A stretch of DNA of 21,962 nt from an uncultured Prevotella sp. (GCA_900765465.1 CAAFRM010000233.1:1-21962), one strand, 5' to 3'; counted from the first letter of the stretch, positions 7,101 to 13,651 are shown. The notes: generated from the sequence alone by a model not told the origin. Program-made: numbers and translations.

Positions 7101-8019
7101 CATTGAACTTGAAATTGGTCTTCTGGCTCATTGCACTAAGCACTGCGTCTGCGATGGTCTTCTCTCTATTGAAAACTGGGATGATGACGGATGCCTCATA
7201 TTCAAAGTCCTGCTCATCAAAATTCGGCTGACGATAGTAACAGGTATCAATCAGAGCGCCCAATTTGCCAAGATGCTGGGTACAAGCCTTTTCCATTTCT
7301 ATCTGCACCTCCCTGTTACGAGGATTCACATAGTCAAACTGCTTCTCACCGCTCTTGCGATTGTCTCTTTCAGTCTCGGTATAGAGATACTCATTGATAT
7401 GGAAGATTTCTCCTACTCGACTCAGATAAAGTCTCAGGTCGTAGAGACCTGCATAGAGGTATTCCTGACGATCGCGCTGAGCTACATAATCACGGAGAGC
7501 CTGTGCCTTGATGAGCCAGAGGCTTCCAAAATCGAAATCATCACGGAGTGAACCCTGCTGATAGTCGATTACCGGATGCTTTTCCAACTTAGAAACTCTC
7601 AGTGATTTCTCCTGCTCAGAAGCATCTTCACCCAATGAAGCCTGGAACTTGGCTGTTTCCTCCTCATCCAACACCTTCGTATAATGGTCGGAGTAAACCA
7701 TCACCGCTCCCGTGTCATCAGCCACACGGAGAAAACGCTCCAATGCGAGATTGCCCCATCGGATATCTGTATTTTTGGTACAGATCAACACATAGTCTGC
7801 ATCGGTGTTCTCAGCGATGCTCTCTACTGTGTTAGAACTCTCAAGGCGGTCAACGGCAATGAAGGTGCAACCTTCCGGCACCGGATGCTGGGCAGCGAAG
7901 TCAGCGCTCACCAGGAGGTTGATATGCTGTACTGTTTTGTCTTCGTGAAGATCTATGGTCGTAAATCTAGCTTCCTGTAGGTCGTCACAAGGCAAGAAAA
8001 GATCTATTTTTTCTCTCAT
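4156..8019 (-). CDS. GT2 glycosyltransferase-DUF4922-SpoIID fusion protein
   Basis: A 1287-residue multidomain protein. In order: residues about 30-260, a degenerate glycosyltransferase-A-like region (ADYVLICTKNTDIRWG, then VMVYSDHY). Residues 274-515, a GT2 domain (ASVIIPVFNREKTIADAVLS, a DSDD metal motif at 364-367, and SYGEDYAMG). Residues about 555-830, DUF4922, a GalT/Ap4A-phosphorylase-like fold with CFLC at 585-588, NPFPILPIHFTIP, and the HxHxQ motif HLHFQ at 664-668. Residues about 928-1287, SpoIID/LytB, with the presumed catalytic Glu at 963 in VISSEM and the C-terminal signature GWGHGVGLCQIG plus LHYYQGAE. No signal peptide or membrane segment is seen, so it looks cytosolic. An in-frame GTG at 8025 lies inside the ribosome-binding stretch AAGGTG, so ATG 8019 is preferred. 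Cotranscribed with the AmpG-like permease. The combined reaction is not known to me. Confidence 0.85.
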   Translation of the reverse strand: MREKIDLFLPCDDLQEARFTTIDLHEDKTVQHINLLVSADFAAQHPVPEGCTFIAVDRLESSNTVESIAENTDADYVLICTKNTDIRWGNLALERFLRVADDTGAVMVYSDHYTKVLDEEETAKFQASLGEDASEQEKSLRVSKLEKHPVIDYQQGSLRDDFDFGSLWLIKAQALRDYVAQRDRQEYLYAGLYDLRLYLSRVGEIFHINEYLYTETERDNRKSGEKQFDYVNPRNREVQIEMEKACTQHLGKLGALIDTCYYRQPNFDEQDFEYEASVIIPVFNREKTIADAVLSAMSQKTNFKFNVIVVDNHSTDRTGEIVQKIADSPRLFLLQPTSKDLGIGGCWNLAISSEFCGKFAVQLDSDDLYSSTDTLQKIVDAFHQQKAAMIVGSYRMCNFDLQTLPPGLIDHKEWTEENGCNNALRINGLGAPRAFFTPLARQIPFPNTSYGEDYAMGLAFSRRYRIGRIYEELYLCRRWGGNSDAALSIEKVNANNLYKDRLRTMELKARQQMLLGKADIMEDSSISRFFNRQLEQWGEARHRYRDLKHVETRTLSEFVKLQWNPARMVSTGAKIDKKALSERPCFLCAANRPEEQMVQQIDDKFQLLVNPFPILPIHFTIPARKHQYQLIYKNYGEMHRFLSLHSDLMVFYNGPKCGASAPDHLHFQAGSSGLLPLQANWQRLSRNLTDIISLNDDEKIALVRDFIVPAFVIISKSEESDETLFRRLYKALPHRGDEKEPMMNIVAWRKCEEFITVVIPREKHRPDAYFAEGDAQVMVSPGALDMSGLIITPREEDFRKLTDEKATAILQECGISPEKVETIVNKLKAAKEAKAAVGASALYNNGKEPEVTVGIVSAQKVHFILNKPYLAKGEIVIGEQEVEFSEGGVLWNGNQYSSLTFHPQSSNASFSLSDVTIGVNFHWERKETQTFLGTLRFLVESDKILAINELPVEKYLESVISSEMSATSSLELLKAHAVISRSWLLAQMQHRREVAESGNNFFSFVKKEDMLIRWYDREDHTLFDVCADDHCQRYQGITKETSPHVAEAVRLTRGQVLLDGDEICDARFSKCCGGITEEFQYCWENTPKNYLTAVRDIALGVEDAKVMPDLTSEEEAEKWIRSNPPAFCNTTDKKILSQVLNDYDQETADFYRWKVTLTQEKLQQLIADKLKMDFGAILDLKAVERGKSGRISKLQIIGTEKTFTIGKELEIRRALSDSHLLSSAFVVDKQDEDEQGVPQRFELIGAGWGHGVGLCQIGAAVMGEEGYLYDAILLHYYQGAEIKKLYK

Positions 8020-8057
8020 TTTCACCTTATTTTAGCTTATTATATTAAAATATGTGG

Positions 8058-8065
8058 CAAAGATA
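8058..8065 (-). promoter_or_regulatory. -7 element for the GT2-DUF4922-SpoIID gene
   Basis: On the minus strand TATCTTTG (8065 to 8058) is a perfect TAnnTTTG box; a start near 8052-8054 would give a leader of about 34 bases before ATG 8019. It forms one arm of the inverted repeat GCAAAGATACG (8057-8067) / CGTATCTTTGC (8086-8096). No TTTG is found at the expected -33 distance. Confidence 0.6.
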
Positions 8066-8087
8066 CGAATTTTTCAGCAAAAAAGCG

Positions 8088-8095
8088 TATCTTTG
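8088..8095 (+). promoter_or_regulatory. -7 element for rlmN, leaderless arrangement
   Basis: TATCTTTG matches TAnnTTTG. The G is followed by only four bases (CAGT) before the A of the rlmN ATG at 8100. A start at the usual distance would therefore fall on or next to the start codon, leaving essentially no 5' leader. It is the mirror copy of the divergent -7 box at 8058-8065. No good -33 TTTG is seen. Confidence 0.65.
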
Positions 8096-8099
8096 CAGT

Positions 8100-9170
8100 A
8101 TGAATAATGAAAAAAAATATCTTTTAGGTCTTACACTTGCTGAATTGAAGCAGGTGGCTAAGGATCTCGGCATGCCTGCCTTCACCGGCGGACAGATGGC
8201 GAAGTGGCTCTATGAGCAGCACGTAAAGAGCATTGATGAGATGACCAACATCTCGAAAGCCAACCGTGCCAAACTCGCTGCCGAATACGAAATAGGATGC
8301 GCAGAATTCTCTGACGCACAATACTCTGTGGATGGTACCATCAAGTACCTCTTCCCTACCCGAAGCGGCAAATTCGTAGAAACGGTCTATATCCCGGATA
8401 AAGACCGTGCCACCCTCTGCGTTTCATCACAGGTGGGCTGTAAAATGAACTGCCTCTTCTGCCAGACAGGAAAGCAGGGATTCGAGGGTAGCTTACCTGC
8501 CGGCGACATCCTGAACCAGATTTACTCGCTGCCTGAGGTGGACAAGCTCACCAACATCGTATTCATGGGACAGGGCGAGCCGATGGACAATCTCGACAAT
8601 GTGCTTCGTGCCACTGAAATTCTCACCGCCGATTACGGTTGGGCGTGGAGTCCGAAACGAATCACTGTAAGTTCTGTGGGCGTGAAGAATAAGCTGAAGC
8701 GATTCCTGGAAGAGAGCGAATGCCATGTGGCAATTTCAATGCACGACCCGATACCATCAGAACGTGCAGAACTGATGCCTGCTGAACGCGGAATGAGTAT
8801 AGAACAGGTGGTAGAGCTTCTGAAGAACTACGATTTCTCTCATCAGCGCCGCCTGAGTTTCGAGTACATCGTATTCAAGGGAGTGAACGACAGTATGCAG
8901 CATGCCAAGGCCATCATCAAACTGGTAAAGGGGCTTGATTGCCGTTTCAATCTCATCCGCTTCCATCAGATTCCCGACATCCCGCTGCAGGGGGTGAACG
9001 ATGAGAAGATGGAGCAGTTCCGTGATTACCTCACTTCCCACGGTGTTTTCACCACGATCCGTGCTAGCCGCGGCCAGGACATCTATGCAGCCTGCGGTCT
9101 GCTCAGCACCTCGAAAAAGATCGGAGAAATCCGACATCATGAGGATGAGAAGCAGAAAGAGGAGATGTAG
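8100..9170 (+). CDS. rlmN: 23S rRNA A2503 / tRNA A37 C2-methyltransferase RlmN
   Basis: A 356-residue radical-SAM methyltransferase of normal family length. It shows TLCVSSQVGCKMNCLFCQTG, which contains the CxxxCxxC cluster for the 4Fe-4S centre and, just before it, the Cys of the LCVSSQ motif. It also shows MGQGEPMDN, the VSSVGV motif and the C-terminal RASRGQDIYAACG with the resolving/methylated Cys. RlmN methylates C2 of A2503 in 23S rRNA and A37 in some tRNAs. The frame is open upstream to an ATG at 8052, but that would place the promoter's -7 box inside the gene and add 16 residues without family resemblance. ATG 8100 immediately follows the -7 box and is chosen. It is first in a set with the DUF4837 gene (13 bases downstream) and the pdxA homologue. 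Confidence 0.95.
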   Translation: MNNEKKYLLGLTLAELKQVAKDLGMPAFTGGQMAKWLYEQHVKSIDEMTNISKANRAKLAAEYEIGCAEFSDAQYSVDGTIKYLFPTRSGKFVETVYIPDKDRATLCVSSQVGCKMNCLFCQTGKQGFEGSLPAGDILNQIYSLPEVDKLTNIVFMGQGEPMDNLDNVLRATEILTADYGWAWSPKRITVSSVGVKNKLKRFLEESECHVAISMHDPIPSERAELMPAERGMSIEQVVELLKNYDFSHQRRLSFEYIVFKGVNDSMQHAKAIIKLVKGLDCRFNLIRFHQIPDIPLQGVNDEKMEQFRDYLTSHGVFTTIRASRGQDIYAACGLLSTSKKIGEIRHHEDEKQKEEM

Positions 9171-9183
9171 AGAGAATAACATA

Positions 9184-10131
9184 ATGGTGAGAAAAACGAT
9201 AACGTTTCTTTTCCCGTTCTATCTTATATTCGTTCTCCTGACAAGTTGCGATATAACAGGTAAGAACAGGAAAAAGCCAGCCAGCACGGGACAACCTTAC
9301 GAGGTGGTACTCGAGGGTGATACCGACAGCATCGTGACAAAGATGCTGACGGAGGATGTGACAGGACTGCCCCAACCCGAACCACTCTGCCGACTGATTC
9401 AGGTGAAAAAGGGCAAGACACAAGGCAGCTATCTGCTCGTCAGAACCCGAATCGTCGTGAATATTGGAGAGCGGGATTTCTCCGTCAGGCTGAGCCACGA
9501 CGAAAATGCTGCACCGCAGAATATCATCCGCATTACAGCCCGCTCGGCACAGCTGTTGCGGGAAAGACTCAATGGCGAAAGGCTCCGCCGAATCGTGGAT
9601 GAAGTAGAGTTGAAACATCTGGCGGATATCATCTCCTGCAACCCCAGCAAACAAAACAAGGAGATGCAGGACGAAATCAAGAAGATGTTTGGAATTGACA
9701 TGAAGATTCCGGTCTCGATGAACGCCAGCAAAAAAGCAAAAGACTTCATCTGGATCTCAAATAATGCAAGTACGGGAATGCAAAACCTGCTCGTGTTTAA
9801 AGTGAAGAGTGAAGAACGAAGAATGAAGAATTCAAATGCAGTTCCTGCAGATGATAAAGCTCAGATAGACAGCATTCTTCGAACCAACATGCCCGGTGAA
9901 ACCGACAGCATGTATATGGTGATTCCAGTTCTTTCAGAAAGAGGGCTCTGGGAGATGAAGGGGGATGCCATGGGAGGACCTTATGTCATGCATCGCATTC
10001 ATAAGTCAACAAGCCAAGCAGAAATTCAGCAAGGCTACGACCTCTACATCATCGGCTTCGTCTATGCTCCAGAAACGAAAAAGAAAATATTAATCAAGCA
10101 GCTCGAAGCTGCGATTTCTACTATAAAATAA
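9184..10131 (+). CDS. DUF4837-family lipoprotein
   Basis: A 315-residue protein with a clear lipoprotein signal: basic start MVRK, hydrophobic core, and lipobox LTSC with the acylated Cys at 22. The mature part resembles the Bacteroidota DUF4837 family, often encoded between rlmN and pdxA; its function is not known. The open frame extends upstream into rlmN (to 9001), but the signal peptide fixes the start at ATG 9184, 13 bases after the rlmN stop. An oddity is a 28-base array of four 7-base units (9802-9829) that encodes an in-frame KVKSEERRMKN segment in the middle of the protein. It looks like an inserted repeat rather than a conserved part of the fold. The pdxA homologue follows 6 bases downstream. 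Confidence 0.8.
   Translation: MVRKTITFLFPFYLIFVLLTSCDITGKNRKKPASTGQPYEVVLEGDTDSIVTKMLTEDVTGLPQPEPLCRLIQVKKGKTQGSYLLVRTRIVVNIGERDFSVRLSHDENAAPQNIIRITARSAQLLRERLNGERLRRIVDEVELKHLADIISCNPSKQNKEMQDEIKKMFGIDMKIPVSMNASKKAKDFIWISNNASTGMQNLLVFKVKSEERRMKNSNAVPADDKAQIDSILRTNMPGETDSMYMVIPVLSERGLWEMKGDAMGGPYVMHRIHKSTSQAEIQQGYDLYIIGFVYAPETKKKILIKQLEAAISTIK
9802..9829 (+). repeat. Four 7-base tandem units inside the lipoprotein gene
   Basis: Consecutive units GTGAAGA, GTGAAGA, ACGAAGA and ATGAAGA share the core GAAGA with drift in the first two bases. Twenty-eight bases plus flanks keep the frame open. Similar GAAGA-rich heptamer strings are, from memory, common as dispersed repeats in Bacteroides/Prevotella genomes. 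Confidence 0.7.
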
Positions 10132-10137
10132 GTATTA

Positions 10138-11526
10138 ATGGACAACAAGAAAATCAGGGTGGCTATCACCCACGGAGATACCAATGGTATCGGATATGAA
10201 CTCATTTTTAAGGCATTCAGTGAGCCAGAGATGTTGGAGTTTTGCACCCCAATCATCTATGGTTCACCTAAAGTGGCAGCTTATTATCGCAAGGCGATGA
10301 ATCTGCCAGCCCAGTTCTCTATCATCCAGAAAGCAGAAGATGCTGAAGATGGACGTATCAACCTCCTCGCAGCCGTAGATGAAGAGGTTAAGGTAGATAT
10401 GGGACTTCCTACTGATGAATCAGGAGCTGCAGCCATCAAAGCACTCGACCGTGCTATGACCGACTATCGCAACAATCTCTACGATGTCTTGATTACAGCA
10501 CCAGTAAGCAGTCAGAACGTCAAAATAGAAGGATATACCTTCAAGGGACACAAGGAGTACATCGAAACATGCATCGGCGACCGCAACAGTTCCCTGAGCA
10601 TCCTCATCGGAGACGACCTCCGTATCGCAGCTATCACAGAAAAGACACCTTTGGCTCAAGTAGCTGGTGCAATCAGTCAGGAAAGTATCGTGAGCAAGAC
10701 AACATTGCTCTGGCAGACATTGAAGCGCGACTTCCTCATCACCAATCCACGTATCGCCGTACTCGCCCTGAATCCTAGCATCAACGAGGAACAGAGTTGC
10801 GGCAAAGAGGAACGCGAAATCATCATCCCGGCTATCGACCACCTTGCTGACAAGGGTATCCAGGCGTTTGGTCCTTATCCTGCAGACGAATTCTTCGGCA
10901 GCGGTTACTTCAGCGAATTCGACGGAATCATGGCAATGTACTACGATCAGGCTACCGTACCATTCCATGCTCTCTACAACGAGGATGGCGTGCTCTACAC
11001 TGCAGGCTTGCCACTTATCCATACCGCAGCCAACACAACTCCTTGCTACTTCATGGCAGGCTGCAACGAGGCAGACCCGACATCATTCCGCCATGCTATC
11101 TTCACGGCACTCGATGCTTTCCGCCATCGCGAAACAAGCGACGAGGTGGGTACAAACCCGCTGCCAAAGCTCTATCACGAGAAGCGAGACGAAAGTGAAA
11201 AGGTTCGCTTCTCTATCCCTAAGAAGCACGCTCCATCTCCATACCCTTCAAAGAACGGAAAACAGGGAGCACCAAAGGGTAACGAGCAGAAGGAGGCACA
11301 GAACAATGCTCCAAGAAACAATGAGCAGAAGGAGGCACAGAACAATGCTCCAAGAAACAACGAGCAGAAGGAGGCACAGAACAATGCTCCAAGAAACAAC
11401 GAGCAGCAAAACAACAACCAGAAAGCTCAACAGCCTAACAAGCAGAAGGCTGCACAGGCTGCTGCAGCTCTCTCAGCTGTTCTCTCTGCAGTTCAGGCTG
11501 GTCAGAAGCCAGCTTCTAAAGAGTAA
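10138..11526 (+). CDS. pdxA: PdxA homologue lacking metal ligands, with repeat tail
   Basis: A 462-residue protein. Residues 1-360 align with PdxA (4-hydroxythreonine-4-phosphate dehydrogenase, vitamin B6 synthesis): ITHGDTNGIGYE at the N terminus, a GHKE motif at 137-140, PRIAVLALNP at 204-213, and AMYYDQ at 266-271. The usual catalytic features are changed. The three metal-binding His of E. coli PdxA (166, 211, 266, recalled from memory) correspond to Lys169, Tyr269 and Thr300. GHTE has become GHKE, and NPHAG has become NPSIN. Residues about 365-462 are an extra Asn/Gln/Ala-rich tail with three 13-residue repeats; typical PdxA ends near 330-365. It may be an inactive or repurposed paralogue rather than a working dehydrogenase. 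It is last in the rlmN operon; ATG 10138 lies 6 bases after the DUF4837 stop. Confidence 0.85.
   Translation: MDNKKIRVAITHGDTNGIGYELIFKAFSEPEMLEFCTPIIYGSPKVAAYYRKAMNLPAQFSIIQKAEDAEDGRINLLAAVDEEVKVDMGLPTDESGAAAIKALDRAMTDYRNNLYDVLITAPVSSQNVKIEGYTFKGHKEYIETCIGDRNSSLSILIGDDLRIAAITEKTPLAQVAGAISQESIVSKTTLLWQTLKRDFLITNPRIAVLALNPSINEEQSCGKEEREIIIPAIDHLADKGIQAFGPYPADEFFGSGYFSEFDGIMAMYYDQATVPFHALYNEDGVLYTAGLPLIHTAANTTPCYFMAGCNEADPTSFRHAIFTALDAFRHRETSDEVGTNPLPKLYHEKRDESEKVRFSIPKKHAPSPYPSKNGKQGAPKGNEQKEAQNNAPRNNEQKEAQNNAPRNNEQKEAQNNAPRNNEQQNNNQKAQQPNKQKAAQAAAALSAVLSAVQAGQKPASKE
11281..11397 (+). repeat. Three tandem 39-bp coding repeats in the PdxA tail
   Basis: Units at 11281-11319, 11320-11358 and 11359-11397 each encode NEQKEAQNNAPRN. 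They differ by one base (AAC/AAT at the first codon), and a partial fourth copy begins at 11398 (NEQ). Near-perfect nucleotide identity implies recent expansion, so copy number may vary between strains. 39 is a multiple of 3, so gain or loss keeps the frame. Confidence 0.95.
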
Positions 11527-11543
11527 AAAACAAGGCGAAATTA

Positions 11544-11572
11544 GCTGCTGGAACTTGTATGTTTCCGGCAGC
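11544..11572 (+). other. Stem-loop after the PdxA homologue
   Basis: GCTGCTGGAA (11544-11553) pairs with TTCCGGCAGC (11563-11572) through ten pairs, one of them G-T, around a 9-base loop. It starts 17 bases after the stop codon at 11526. No T-run follows, so it may be a 3'-end stabilising or weak terminating structure rather than a standard intrinsic terminator. Confidence 0.4.
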
Positions 11573-11609
11573 AATATCAGCCTGATACGTGACTAGAAAT
11601 TAAGGAAAA

Positions 11610-11658
11610 AGAGCAGAAAGATAGGCGAAAAAGTTAAAAATCACCTATTTTCTGCTCT
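11610..11658. promoter_or_regulatory. Imperfect inverted repeat upstream of the sigma-54 activator gene
   Basis: AGAGCAGAAAGATAGG (11610-11625) is complementary to CCTATTTTCTGCTCT (11644-11658) except for one missing base, with an 18-base A-rich loop between. It lies about 50 bases before the activator's -7 element. ACCTATTTT recurs once more at 11664-11672. It could be a terminator-like hairpin for the upstream unit or an operator; the sequence alone does not decide. Confidence 0.4.
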
Positions 11659-11707
11659 CCATAACCTATTTTTGGACGAAAAAAGCAGATAATTCAAAAA
11701 AAATATG

Positions 11708-11715
11708 TAATTTTG
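11708..11715 (+). promoter_or_regulatory. -7 element of the sigma-54-activator gene
   Basis: TAATTTTG fits TAnnTTTG and ends only eight bases before ATG 11724, so the mRNA leader would be about 3-5 bases. No TTTG is found 19-21 bases upstream, so the -33 element is weak or absent. Confidence 0.5.
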
Positions 11716-11723
11716 GCAGCTAA

Positions 11724-13055
11724 ATGGATAATTCCGAACTTCAAAAGATAAAACAACGATACAATATCGTCGGAAATAGCGACGGATTGAATCGTGCTCT
11801 CGATGTTGCCTTACAGGTGGCACCGACAGACCTTTCCGTGCTCATCATCGGAGAAAGCGGAGTGGGTAAGGAAATCATTCCAAGAGTCATCCACGACAAT
11901 TCTCCACGAAGAAGAGAGAAATACTTCGCCATCAACTGCGGCAGCATCCCAGAGGGAACCATTGACAGCGAACTCTTCGGACACGAAAAGGGTTCCTTCA
12001 CTGGAGCCATCGGTGAAAGCGAAGGTTACTTCGGAATAGCCAACAAGGGAACCATCTTCCTCGATGAGGTAGGAGAACTCCCTATCCAGACCCAAGCCCG
12101 ACTGCTTCGTGTGCTGGAAACTGGTGAATATATTCGAGTAGGAGGCACAGAAATCCGAAAGACCAATGTTCGTATCGTAGCTGCCACCAATGTGAATATG
12201 CGCAAGGCAGTGAGCGAAGGAAGATTCCGTGAGGATCTCTACTATCGTCTCAATACGATTCCTATCCAGATGCCTCCTTTGCGCGAACGTGGCGGTGACA
12301 TACTCTTGCTCTTCCGTCTCTTTGCCATGCAAATGGCTGAGAAATACCACTTGCCGAAAATCTCGCTTTCAGAAGATGCCAAGCAACTGATGTTGAAATA
12401 CAAGTGGCCAGGAAACGTACGACAGCTCAAGAATATCACAGAGCAGATGTCGGTACTCTCAAAAGAAAGAGAAATCGGACTGGATGCACTTCTCCAATTC
12501 ATCCCAAAAGATGAGGAGAGTACACAGCTGGCCCCGATTCCCCAACAGAGTGGAGGGCAGCACAGCTATGAAAGCGAACGAGAAATTCTCTATAAGATTC
12601 TGTACGAATTGAGAGGAAACGTAAGCGACTTGAGACGCGAAATGAACTCGTTGAGAAAACAACTTGATGAAGCACGCGGACTGAACGGTGCCCAAGGGTT
12701 CTCTCAATCACAACCGATAGACAATAGCATCATACCCGCAAACTATCCAATAGATGTGACACCATCTCGTACGTCGGATATCATACAGTCTCACTCGGAG
12801 ATGCTGAACTCTCATCCAGACCTGATACATTCCCGACCAGAAGCTCAGGAAGTAGAGGCAGAGGAAATCAAGGACTTCGACAACGAAGAGATGAGCGAGA
12901 ACGAATCGCTTAACCTCAGCAAACTAGGCAGGCAGATGATAGAAAAAGCATTGGAGAGAAACAATGGCAACAGAAAAAAAGCAGCCGACGAATTGGGAAT
13001 CTCCGACCGCACCCTCTATCGAAGAATCAAGAAATACGGGCTCGGAAATGATTAA
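11724..13055 (+). CDS. Sigma-54-dependent activator without sensor domain
   Basis: A 443-residue bacterial enhancer-binding protein. The AAA+ domain occupies about residues 12-245. It has Walker A GESGVGKE (43-50), the sigma-54 contact loop GSFTGA (90-95, usually GAFTGA), Walker B GTIFLDEVGE (109-118), an arginine-finger region FREDLYYRLN (168-177) and WPGNVRQL (228-235). A heptad-like Leu-rich helix follows at about 285-318, then an acidic, low-complexity linker, then a Fis-type helix-turn-helix at about 400-440 (NRKKAADELGISDRTLYRRI). There is no receiver, GAF or PAS domain at the N terminus, so like PspF it must be controlled by a partner, by abundance or not at all. It is the first gene of a cluster with lptE, a TPR protein gene and secG, which suggests, but does not prove, a link to envelope biogenesis. 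Confidence 0.9.
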   Translation: MDNSELQKIKQRYNIVGNSDGLNRALDVALQVAPTDLSVLIIGESGVGKEIIPRVIHDNSPRRREKYFAINCGSIPEGTIDSELFGHEKGSFTGAIGESEGYFGIANKGTIFLDEVGELPIQTQARLLRVLETGEYIRVGGTEIRKTNVRIVAATNVNMRKAVSEGRFREDLYYRLNTIPIQMPPLRERGGDILLLFRLFAMQMAEKYHLPKISLSEDAKQLMLKYKWPGNVRQLKNITEQMSVLSKEREIGLDALLQFIPKDEESTQLAPIPQQSGGQHSYESEREILYKILYELRGNVSDLRREMNSLRKQLDEARGLNGAQGFSQSQPIDNSIIPANYPIDVTPSRTSDIIQSHSEMLNSHPDLIHSRPEAQEVEAEEIKDFDNEEMSENESLNLSKLGRQMIEKALERNNGNRKKAADELGISDRTLYRRIKKYGLGND

Positions 13056-13095
13056 TGACTCATTGCTGGGAAAGACAATAATAAAGAATAAAAAA

Positions 13096-13617
13096 ATGAA
13101 GCACTTACGCGCGTACCTATATATAATAGGCATCATATTGGTAATGGGAGCTACTGCTGCCTGCTCCGTAAGCTACAAGTTTAACGGAGCCAGCATTGAC
13201 TATACCAAGACCAAGACCATCCAGTTGGCCGACTTCCCTATCCGAAGCTCGTATGTTTGGGGACCAATGGGTCCGATGTTCAACAATGAGCTGAAAGACA
13301 AGTTTGCCAGCAACACTCAGCTGCGCCAGGTTTCCCGAAACGGAGATTTGAAGATTGAGGGAGAAATCACCCAATACTCACAGCGTAACAAGTCGGTGAG
13401 TGCAGAGGGATATTCTGCACAGACAGAGTTGAGCATTACAGTGAACGTCCGCTTCACCAATACCAAAAACCACAACGAGGACTTCGAGCGACAGTTTACC
13501 TCCGCCAAGACCTACGATACCACTCAGAGCCTGGCATCAGTGCAGGAAGAGCTGGTTACCCAGATGGTAAAGGATTTGGTTGATCAGATATTCAATGCAA
13601 CTGTAGCTAACTGGTAA
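13096..13617 (+). CDS. lptE: LPS-assembly lipoprotein LptE (Bacteroidota type)
   Basis: A 173-residue protein with a signal sequence ending in ATAAC (Cys23; Thr rather than Leu at -3, so a slightly weak lipobox). The mature start VSYKFNGASIDYTKTKTIQL followed by ADFPIRS is characteristic of the Bacteroidota LptE family. LptE plugs the outer-membrane LptD barrel that inserts LPS. The frame is open upstream to within the activator gene, but those starts (12964 or 13048) would put more than 15 polar residues before the signal peptide. ATG 13096, after an AATAAAAAA leader and 40 bases downstream of the activator stop, is preferred. The gene context (activator, lptE, TPR protein, secG) is one I associate with Bacteroidales. 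Confidence 0.85.
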   Translation: MKHLRAYLYIIGIILVMGATAACSVSYKFNGASIDYTKTKTIQLADFPIRSSYVWGPMGPMFNNELKDKFASNTQLRQVSRNGDLKIEGEITQYSQRNKSVSAEGYSAQTELSITVNVRFTNTKNHNEDFERQFTSAKTYDTTQSLASVQEELVTQMVKDLVDQIFNATVANW

Positions 13618-13651
13618 AAAATTCAATGTTCAAAGAAAAAAGCAAAACATC

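Noticed and set aside
11281..11397. Regular direct repeats that could suggest a CRISPR array.
   Set aside because: The units abut without unique spacers and are in frame within a coding gene, so they are a coding tandem repeat.
10844..11596. Alternative frame of 250 codons through the pdxA repeat, giving an Arg/Ser/Thr-rich repeat protein.
   Set aside because: It is a frame shadow: the repeat length is a multiple of three, so it stays open in several frames. The PdxA frame has homology and a proper start.
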